This document shows positions 1 through 5,058 of a stretch of DNA of 6,370 bases, in pieces (within the stretch, counting starts at the first letter, position 1; the number at the start of each line of letters is the position of its first letter). This DNA comes from Pirellulaceae bacterium (GTDB taxonomy: Bacteria; Planctomycetota; Planctomycetia; Pirellulales; Pirellulaceae): the NCBI GenBank assembly GCA_013002105.1, contig JABDKS010000348.1:1-6370 (forward strand). The letters are read 5' to 3'. A program made the position numbers and the translations under genes. The notes under the pieces are model-generated. The model was not told where the DNA came from and did no database searches. It saw nothing but the letters and a program-made list of their open reading frames with translations.

Positions 1-216
1 CACGCGGCCTTCACGCATTGCTTCGACACGACGTTCCGTGATCTCGATTCTCAGTTGGTCCGCTGCACGTACCAATCTGCGATCACCCAGCATCATTCCA
101 ATTTGCGGAATCGCAACCGCTGACAGCGCAGCGACAATTGCGATCGCTAGGAGCAATTCGAGTAGCGTGAATGCGTTTGGAGGACGTTTCGTTTGGAACA
201 ACGAATTTTCTCGCAC
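1..216 (-). CDS. GspH/FimT-like type II secretion minor pseudopilin (partial, C-terminus beyond window)
   Basis: Minor pseudopilin expected to be processed by the prepilin peptidase and to join the periplasmic pseudopilus of a type II secretion system. The visible 72 residues show a basic leader, then the prepilin signature NAFTLLELLLAIAIVAAL with Phe at mature +1 (residue 16) and Glu at +5 (residue 20), followed by the hydrophobic helix. After it comes a segment of the form LVRAADQLRIEITERRVEAM, which matches the pattern in GspH/FimT proteins where an amphipathic helix follows the pilin stem. Residue -1 is Ala instead of the near-invariant Gly. The GTG at 216 is chosen because it gives a 15-residue leader, normal for this family. 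An in-frame ATG at 303 would give a leader of about 44 residues and has only a distant GGAGG (322-326). It lies downstream of gspG on the same strand, which supports a shared operon. The pilin class is certain; the GspH assignment is likely; the start is uncertain. Confidence 0.8.
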   Translation of the reverse strand, partial: MRENSLFQTKRPPNAFTLLELLLAIAIVAALSAVAIPQIGMMLGDRRLVRAADQLRIEITERRVEAMREGRV

Positions 217-308
217 ATGGACAAGGGGCTGGCGATAGGGTCGTACGTCAAGAGCCGGTCGCCCCGACGGAATTGACAAGACCCTCCCCCAAGGCGTGCG
301 CATTTCGG

Positions 309-342
309 CGTTGACAGTCGACCTCCGCGACTGTCGACAACG
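309..342 (-). promoter_or_regulatory. Hairpin between gspG and the downstream pseudopilin gene
   Basis: GACAGTCG at 313-320 pairs perfectly with CGACTGTC at 328-335 around a 7-nt loop. After a 3-nt bulge (336-338), a further CGTT/AACG pairing extends the stem (309-312 with 339-342). On the minus-strand transcript the loop reads CGGAGGT. No T-run follows, so it is not a standard intrinsic terminator. It lies 30 nt past the gspG stop codon. A role in mRNA stabilisation, or in attenuating the downstream gene so that the major pseudopilin is made in excess, is inference. Confidence 0.45.
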
Positions 343-371
343 TTCCTGCGCCGGTCGATGGCGTCGGCCGA

Positions 372-806
372 TCAATCGGTCACGATGATGTCGTCGTCGG
401 TATTGACCTGGCCGTCGATGCCACCGCTGCGGATTTCAAAGCTGTTGCCGTTGACCGAATAGACGAACGGATTTCCCCATGCATCGGTCGGGATTTCTTT
501 CATCATGGGCTCAATCCACTTGGCTTTTTTGGCCGCGTCGCTGGGGCCGTCTCGCAAAGCCTCGAGTGTCTCTGGTAGTGAATTCATTTTCAGTTGATAC
601 ATCTGGATCACTGTTTTGATCTTGTCCATCTGAATTTGAGTGGCGTCCTGGTCAGCCGATTTTTTGGCTCCCAACATATTGCCGCCGACGATTCCACCCA
701 ACACAACGAGAATCGCGAGCACGAGAAGCAGTTCCAACAACGTGAAACCAAGGCGTGGGCGAGCAGAACGTCGTTTTTTGATGACTGGCAGAGTTTGAAT
801 TCGCAT
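372..806 (-). CDS. gspG: Type II secretion system major pseudopilin GspG
   Basis: Major subunit of the type II secretion pseudopilus, which sits in the inner membrane and periplasm and drives export of folded proteins across the outer membrane. The 144-residue product is a normal size for GspG. It has a basic leader of 20 residues rich in Lys and Arg, a prepilin cleavage site after Gly20, Phe21 at +1, Glu25 at +5, and a hydrophobic stem to about residue 42. A central helix follows (DKIKTVIQMYQLKMNSLPET, residues 61-80). Then comes the family hallmark DAWGNPFVY (108-116), which corresponds to the DPWGNPY motif of GspG. The acidic C-terminus, GIDGQVNTDDDIIVTD (129-144), occupies the place of the conserved calcium-binding loop. 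The ATG at 806 is preferred over a GTG at 884 because the latter adds 26 unlikely residues. No clear Shine-Dalgarno is visible. The gene is first in its transcription unit here, followed 155 nt later by another pseudopilin. Confidence 0.93.
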   Translation of the reverse strand: MRIQTLPVIKKRRSARPRLGFTLLELLLVLAILVVLGGIVGGNMLGAKKSADQDATQIQMDKIKTVIQMYQLKMNSLPETLEALRDGPSDAAKKAKWIEPMMKEIPTDAWGNPFVYSVNGNSFEIRSGGIDGQVNTDDDIIVTD

Positions 807-842
807 CGTTTTTTTAAGGGTGGGATTCTTAAGGGTATTGGT

Positions 843-865
843 AGGACGGTGGAAGTCTCCGTCCT
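843..865. repeat. Inverted repeat in the gspG leader region
   Basis: AGGACGG at 843-849 and CCGTCCT at 859-865 form a perfect 7-bp stem with a 9-nt loop. It lies about 37 nt upstream of the gspG ATG, so it would be in the 5' leader if transcription starts further upstream. A regulatory role is not shown. Confidence 0.35.
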
Positions 866-915
866 GGGTGAGAGACGCGAGCACACCGTATGCTGCGTCG
901 ATCTCTCTATTCTAA

Positions 916-930
916 CCATCGCAGCGATGG
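916..930. repeat. 15-bp palindrome, 7-1-7
   Basis: CCATCGC-A-GCGATGG is a perfect 7-bp inverted repeat around a single central base. It lies 110 bp upstream of the gspG ATG. The geometry fits a dimeric repressor operator or a small REP-like palindrome; the sequence alone does not separate these. Confidence 0.4.
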
Positions 931-1224
931 AAGGTTTCGTCGTAACCAGGGGCGATTGGCCACAGCGGAGCACGGACTGATCGACAAAGATCCAAAAAAA
1001 GATTTCGCTGCCCAGTGTCTTTCTGGCCGAATGACGAAGGCTCGTTGCAGAGCCAATCATCGTCTCGGAATGGTCGCCGCGATACACTTCTTGGCCCGCA
1101 AATCAGCTAAAAATCAGTGTTATTGAGGCGTTTTTCGTTCGCTCTGAGCTTTGGGCCACGCCTATTGTTGCGGTCCCCCAGGTATTCGCAGGACGCGGAT
1201 AACCGGAAAAAGCCCGTTAATCAC

Positions 1225-1239
1225 CAGCCTTGAAGGCTG
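1225..1239. repeat. 15-bp palindrome, 7-1-7
   Basis: CAGCCTT-G-AAGGCTG is a perfect 7-bp inverted repeat around one central base, the same geometry as the palindrome at 916-930 but a different sequence. Its left arm overlaps TCACCAG (1221-1227), which can instead pair with CTGGTGA at 1272-1278, so two mutually exclusive structures are possible. Confidence 0.4.
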
Positions 1240-1371
1240 ATAATTGGGGGGCGCCGGTAGAATGACGTAGACTGGTGAATATCCTAATCAGGGGCTCTGT
1301 ATTTGCCGCGACAGGTTTTTCTGCCGATTCGCGGACTAGCAGGCTTCTGCTGGCCATTGTGCCTGGCGCCT

Positions 1372-1442
1372 CGACACCGGGTCACCAGTCACCAGATGCC
1401 GGACACCAAATAACGGACATCACATGATCGGACACCGGCTCG
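1372..1442. repeat. Degenerate direct-repeat array, about 14-bp period, core CGGACAYC
   Basis: CGGACACC begins at 1400, CGGACATC at 1414 and CGGACACC at 1429. A related CGACACCGG begins at 1372, exactly two 14-bp units before 1400. The unit between them contains the tandem 7-mer GTCACCA GTCACCA (1381-1394). The array ends about 85 bp upstream of the ATG at 1528. It may be a decayed simple repeat or a cluster of binding sites. Confidence 0.45.
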
Positions 1443-1449
1443 CGGGTCC

Positions 1450-1473
1450 GGGTAATGGGTGTCGATGTTACCC
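1450..1473. repeat. Inverted repeat upstream of the 1528 gene
   Basis: GGGTAA at 1450-1455 pairs with TTACCC at 1468-1473 across a 12-nt loop. The loop includes GGTGTCGA (1458-1465), the reverse complement of TCGACACC at 1371-1378 at the head of the repeat array. The array is therefore flanked by an 8-bp inverted repeat. It is 54 bp from the start codon and may be part of the promoter region. Confidence 0.3.
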
Positions 1474-1527
1474 TAGCTTTTCGTCTTTTCCATCGTTTGT
1501 TTGCACACTGATTCAGAGATTTAAACC

Positions 1528-3027
1528 ATGGCGGCACGTGACGATTCAGTCATCCGCGGCAGTTTGATTGCCTGCATGATTCTTTTGGTTCTCTCTCTTG
1601 CGCTGAATTATTTCTTCTGGCGATGGGGCGATGTTCAGTCCCAGCAAGCCAGTTCCAAACAGTCGCAATTGGACAATGCGCAAAACGAGATCCGAACGCT
1701 CTCGGAGCAGATCATTACCTTCAAAGAGATGCTGGGCGTCGAAGTGATGAGCGAGGAGAAGTTCAACAGTTTGGCCAACAGCAGCAGTGGCGACGCGGAG
1801 ATGGATTTGATCGCAACAAATTTTGTTCGCGACATGTCCTACTTTGGACAAGAGGCCGACGCACAAACCAAGAACTACCCCAATTTGCCCGAGTTCTTTG
1901 TCAACGCCATCCGATCGCGAAACGAACAATACGGTCAAGCGCGTGACGAAGCCACGCAGATTCGCTCGCAAGCCGACAGCGATGTGCAAAACGCTCGTCA
2001 GGCACAGAAGGTCGCCGAGGACAATCGCAAAGCCGCTGACCGCAAGTTGGAAGACGAGCAGAAACTGTTCACCGAAGACCGCACCCGGATGAATCAAGAG
2101 AAGGAAGAAACGCGGGACAGTCTGACCAAGACGGTACGCGAATTCACTTCGTTCAGAAAAAAGAAGTCTGACGAAACGACCAAGCTGACTCAAAAAGCGG
2201 ATCAGCTAACCAACACGATTGAGACACAACGCCAGCAGCTCAATCGACTACGCAGTGACAAGTTCGAAACCACACAGGGTGTTGTTCGTTATGTCATGCA
2301 TGGCGGAAATGTCTGTACGATCAATCTAGGTGCCGCGGATGCTTTGCGACCTGGCGTGACCTTTGGTGTGATCGATGCCGACGAAACCCGGTTGGAAGAC
2401 GCGAAAGTGAAAGCCACGTTGCAGGTCACCAAAATTCGCGGCCAGCACTTGGCTGAAGCCCGCGTCGTGGCTCGCCCGTCGGTCGAATCGCCGATTATCG
2501 AAGGTGACAAAATCTACTCACCGTTTTGGAAGCCGGGGATGACGGTCAAGATTGCCTTGGCGGGCGACATCGATATCGATGGCGACGGTCAACCCGATAA
2601 CGATGCGATCCGCGGCATGATTACCGCCGCCGGTGCCGAGGTGGCAGCGACGATCGCAACGGACGGCAGCGTCGATGGAAACCTGGATGCCAGTATCCGA
2701 TTCCTGGTGATTGGCGAAAGTCCCGAAATCAGCGCTCGAGCGGACGCGGCATCGGCTGAGGCGGCAGCGAGAACTGCCGCCGCGATGGGAATGGTCAAAC
2801 AGAAAGCTACGGAGCTTGGCTTGACCGTGATTCCAGCTTGGAAACTGCAGGCCTATCTGAAGACGATCGACGACACCGTCACAACGCCACTGGGCTCTGC
2901 CGTTCGCGGCGAAGACTTCCCACCGGAGAAAGCGTTCCAGAATTCACGTCTGCCAATCGATTTGCCGGATATGTACAAACAGGACACGTCGAAGTTGCAA
3001 AAAGACAATAAAGTCTTGCCCCCGTAA
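1528..3027 (+). CDS. Membrane-anchored coiled-coil protein with BRCT-like C-terminal region, unknown function
   Basis: I do not recognise a named family. The 499 residues show an N-terminal membrane anchor at about 12-31 (SLIACMILLVLSLALNYFFW) after a short charged start. A long, charged, Gln/Lys/Glu-rich helical stretch with coiled-coil character follows at about 35-70 and 128-245. A beta-rich segment (about 247-334) contains INLGAADALRPGVTFGVID and PIIEGDKIYSPF, a pattern seen in small beta-barrel modules of envelope proteins. Residues 336-446 (VKIALAGDIDI, IRGMITAAGAEV, IRFLVIGESPE, ATELGLTVIPAWKLQAYL) follow the strand-helix order of a BRCT domain. Within it, DIDGDGQPDND (349-359) looks like a calcium-binding loop. 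The tail is polar and Pro-rich. Topology probably leaves the bulk outside the cytoplasmic membrane, but there is no cleavage site. The ATG at 1528 directly precedes the anchor; only a weak purine run (CAGAG) lies upstream. It ends at a strong terminator and appears monocistronic. Such proteins seem to recur in planctomycetes, from memory. Confidence 0.85.
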   Translation: MAARDDSVIRGSLIACMILLVLSLALNYFFWRWGDVQSQQASSKQSQLDNAQNEIRTLSEQIITFKEMLGVEVMSEEKFNSLANSSSGDAEMDLIATNFVRDMSYFGQEADAQTKNYPNLPEFFVNAIRSRNEQYGQARDEATQIRSQADSDVQNARQAQKVAEDNRKAADRKLEDEQKLFTEDRTRMNQEKEETRDSLTKTVREFTSFRKKKSDETTKLTQKADQLTNTIETQRQQLNRLRSDKFETTQGVVRYVMHGGNVCTINLGAADALRPGVTFGVIDADETRLEDAKVKATLQVTKIRGQHLAEARVVARPSVESPIIEGDKIYSPFWKPGMTVKIALAGDIDIDGDGQPDNDAIRGMITAAGAEVAATIATDGSVDGNLDASIRFLVIGESPEISARADAASAEAAARTAAAMGMVKQKATELGLTVIPAWKLQAYLKTIDDTVTTPLGSAVRGEDFPPEKAFQNSRLPIDLPDMYKQDTSKLQKDNKVLPP

Positions 3028-3049
3028 CCGACCTAGCGTCTGAAGAAAT

Positions 3050-3084
3050 AAAAGCCGTCGACAGAAATGTCGTCGGCTTTTTTT
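3050..3084. terminator. Strong intrinsic terminator between convergent genes, probably bidirectional
   Basis: Arms at 3051-3063 (AAAGCCGTCGACA) and 3068-3080 (TGTCGTCGGCTTT) pair over 13 bp with one T-T mismatch. The loop is GAAA, a GNRA tetraloop, and an extra A-T pair (3050/3081) extends the base. On the plus strand the stem ends in seven Ts (3078-3084). On the minus strand the flank reads TTTTATT, weaker but usable. It lies 23 bp after the coiled-coil gene and 40 bp past the kinase stop codon, so it can end both transcripts. Confidence 0.9.
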
Positions 3085-3123
3085 GTGGTTTGCAATGCGC
3101 GCGAATGCGTCGCCATGTTGGAC

Positions 3124-4563
3124 TTAGAAATTCGGGCGAATTGCCTTTGCCTGTGCTTGCAGCTTGGTGGTTTGTTTTGACAGTCGTTGAGCCATGCGTT
3201 GGATCTCTTGATCCAATCGTTCGGCAACCGCATCGGATTCCTGAATCGGCATCGTGCCCAGGCGAACATCGTTGTTGTCGTTGTAAAACGCTTTGGACGG
3301 TGCCAGTGATTGCCGAACCAGTAAATCGGTCAGGCGTGCCGTCGTACGTTTGCCATCCAGCGGGATCGATTGCGGATCGCTCCAGGACAAGCGAATATCG
3401 CTGATCCGCTGTTTGGCATTTTGAGTGATCGCATCGATGTGGCCTTGGGTTTGCTGAACGCTCGCGTCGAAACCCCAGACCCACTGCCTGGAATGAACTC
3501 GATAGACAAAATCGAACATTCGCGCGTGCCCCTGCAGTAACAGGTCAAAGGCGTCGGCCGTCGCTCGGGGCATGGCCGCGCCGATCGTGACCGTGCCTGC
3601 GGACAAGCGATCATCAATCTGCGGCGATGTCCCTTCGCTGCCAAGTTCAATCGTGACCGTTGGCGTATCGAATCGAACCTGTCGCGGCTTACGAATCGTG
3701 GGATTTGTGTCGGCTTGCAGTTGGTTTTCTCGCAGTGTTGGCGTGCGGAGTGGATTTCGTTGCGCAATTCGCCAGCGAGCCCAGGCTTCGGCAACGGATT
3801 TGGGTCCACCTGTGGGCGTTTCGAAACTGACGACCGTTCCGGTCCCAGCACGTGACTCGATTCGCAAGGGCGAAAAATGCAGGGCGGACAGCTGGCGGCA
3901 GATACTGAGCCCCAAACCTTCGCCACCACCGAGCGAGACTTGTCGTTCGGCGATTTCCTTCATTTCTACTTCGCTGATACCGCGTCCTCGGTCGACGATC
4001 GACCACTGCAACGCTTCGCGACCGCGCGCAGGTTGAATCCGAATCAATACCGATCCACCCTCGGCTGTCTCGCGGATCGAATTGGCAACCAGGTTAACGA
4101 CCAGTCGGCGGATCATCGCAGCGTCGCCAAAAATGGCAGTGTTGGGATCGCAGTCGACGTCCCACAGCAAGCGGATATCGCGAGGCATTGCCCACGGTCG
4201 CAGGGTCTCGTCGATTGATTGACGGACCTCAGCGGTACTCACCCATCTACGCAGCACCCGCGGAATTCCGGTCCGCAATCTTTCCAGTTGAACCATCTCG
4301 CCGACGATTTGGTCCACGCAATCACACTGATCCATTGCGGCGGACAAACAAGCTTTTTGATCGTCGCCGATCACGCCCAATTCGCCGTCGCGGACCAACC
4401 GTACGGATTCCCGGACTGTGGCCAGGGGTGATCGGATATCATGTGCCGCTTCGCTCATCATCCGAACGGCCAACTCCGACTGCGAACTTTTTTCAATGGT
4501 CTGGCTGGGACGCACCGGTGCACTGACAGCGGGCGTGGAAGTTGTCATTGGTTGGGTCGCCAC
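3124..4563 (-). CDS. Soluble sensor-type histidine kinase with a long C-terminal extension, orphan
   Basis: Two-component histidine kinase of 479 residues. After about 30 polar residues comes the dimerisation/phosphoacceptor region, with the H-box AAHDIRSPLATV and phosphoacceptor His41. The ATPase domain (about 105-250) shows an N-box (NLVANS, Asn157 and Asn161), a G1 box (DRGRGI, 191-196, Asp191) and a G2 box (GGGEGLGLS, 212-220). All key residues for autophosphorylation are present. There is no membrane segment and no recognisable PAS, GAF or HAMP sensor ahead of the core, so it should be cytosolic. Residues 251-479 match no domain I know. They contain a Trp/Tyr-rich stretch (FDFVYRVHSRQWVWGFD, 350-366) and end in a likely coiled coil (441-470). 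The GTG start at 4563 is favoured because AGGAG lies 9 nt upstream; the ATG at 4548 would be too far from it. No response regulator is adjacent. The signal and the partner are unknown. Confidence 0.9.
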   Translation of the reverse strand: MATQPMTTSTPAVSAPVRPSQTIEKSSQSELAVRMMSEAAHDIRSPLATVRESVRLVRDGELGVIGDDQKACLSAAMDQCDCVDQIVGEMVQLERLRTGIPRVLRRWVSTAEVRQSIDETLRPWAMPRDIRLLWDVDCDPNTAIFGDAAMIRRLVVNLVANSIRETAEGGSVLIRIQPARGREALQWSIVDRGRGISEVEMKEIAERQVSLGGGEGLGLSICRQLSALHFSPLRIESRAGTGTVVSFETPTGGPKSVAEAWARWRIAQRNPLRTPTLRENQLQADTNPTIRKPRQVRFDTPTVTIELGSEGTSPQIDDRLSAGTVTIGAAMPRATADAFDLLLQGHARMFDFVYRVHSRQWVWGFDASVQQTQGHIDAITQNAKQRISDIRLSWSDPQSIPLDGKRTTARLTDLLVRQSLAPSKAFYNDNNDVRLGTMPIQESDAVAERLDQEIQRMAQRLSKQTTKLQAQAKAIRPNF

Positions 4564-4572
4564 GGTAGTACT

Positions 4573-4577
4573 CTCCT
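4573..4577 (-). promoter_or_regulatory. Ribosome binding site of the histidine kinase gene
   Basis: CTCCT on the plus strand reads AGGAG on the minus strand, 9 nt before the GTG at 4563. It is the only well-formed Shine-Dalgarno among the starts in this window, and it decides GTG over the in-frame ATG at 4548. Confidence 0.7.
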
Positions 4578-4740
4578 AATCACAACATCGGTCATGACAT
4601 ACAGACAAGACGGCGCACGTTAATAAGTGAAACTCACCGGCGCAACGTCGAAACGCGTCCTCAGGTGAGCACGCCTTGTTTGGAATTCGTCACTTGCGTC
4701 GCGCAGCCGCACCCAAACTGTGGGCGTCGACGCGTCAGTG

Positions 4741-4759
4741 TTGCCACACCGGGTGGCAA
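4741..4759. repeat. Perfect 7-bp dyad with 5-nt spacer
   Basis: TTGCCAC (4741-4747) and GTGGCAA (4753-4759) flank ACCGG. This is compatible with a binding site for a dimeric regulator or a small hairpin. It is 300 bp upstream of the sugar-binding protein gene and about 180 bp upstream of the kinase gene. Confidence 0.4.
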
Positions 4760-4948
4760 TGCTATCTGTGTGGGTCATAACTGCGCGCCACCTCCACAGG
4801 CAGCATCAGGCACTCCGCTGCGACGTCACCGGGGTGCGACGTTAGCTGTGCAAACGATTTGTTTTCCCAATCGGCAAAGACAGCCTGATCGATGCAGGTC
4901 AACGACATTGGTCACAGTCAAGCGGGAAACATTGCCGCCGGCGGGGGC

Positions 4949-4971
4949 TCTGCACAGCCGTTCTGTGCAGA
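4949..4971. promoter_or_regulatory. Perfect 9-bp dyad upstream of the sugar-binding protein gene (candidate operator or hairpin)
   Basis: TCTGCACAG (4949-4957) and CTGTGCAGA (4963-4971) pair perfectly around CCGTT. The right half also carries a smaller palindrome, TTCTG-TG-CAGAA (4961-4972), and TGCAGAA recurs a few bases downstream. It lies about 87 bp before the ATG at 5059, a good position for an operator or a leader hairpin. It lacks a following T-run, so it is not a terminator on the plus strand. Sugar-responsive control is an inference from the neighbouring gene. Confidence 0.45.
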
Positions 4972-5058
4972 ACATGCAGAAATGCTTGCGAGCGTTCTGT
5001 CGGCTACCTAGAATCGGCGGACCCCAAAAGCACGCCCCAACCACCCCGTCAGAACCCA

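Larger units (their letters stand above)
807..1527. other. Divergent intergenic region between gspG and the 1528 gene (721 bp, no supported gene)
   Basis: Short open frames exist on both strands, but none shows a domain, a signal peptide or a plausible composition. The region should hold the promoters for gspG (leftward) and the coiled-coil protein gene (rightward). I could not identify convincing -35/-10 pairs. It contains the palindromes at 916-930 and 1225-1239, a 7-bp inverted repeat TCACCAG/CTGGTGA (1221-1227 with 1272-1278) that overlaps the second palindrome, and the repeat array at 1372-1442. An uncatalogued structured RNA here is possible but unsupported. Confidence 0.6.
4564..5058. 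other. Divergent control region between the kinase and sugar-binding protein genes (495 bp)
   Basis: I see no credible gene. A plus-strand open frame from 4665 runs into the next gene, but its product is rich in Arg, Cys and Pro with no domain. The region holds the dyads at 4741-4759 and 4949-4971, a perfect 10-bp palindrome GCGTCGACGC (4724-4733), and an 8-bp direct repeat TGCGACGT (4819-4826 and 4835-4842). Promoters for both flanking genes are expected here, but I could not place -35/-10 boxes with confidence. Confidence 0.6.

Noticed and set aside
311..316. TTGACA matching a -35 box
   Set aside because: No -10 element at a suitable distance on the plus strand, and it forms part of the hairpin between two minus-strand genes.
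608..1087. Minus-strand open frame of 159 codons overlapping gspG
   Set aside because: It uses a different frame across the pilin signature of gspG and has no family features.
890..1126. Plus-strand open frame of 78 codons
   Set aside because: Arg-rich product without a domain, signal peptide or ribosome binding site. It also spans a palindrome.
2568..2581. Perfect 14-bp palindrome CATCGATATCGATG
   Set aside because: It lies inside coding sequence and is explained by the Asp-Ile-Asp-Ile-Asp codons of the acidic loop.
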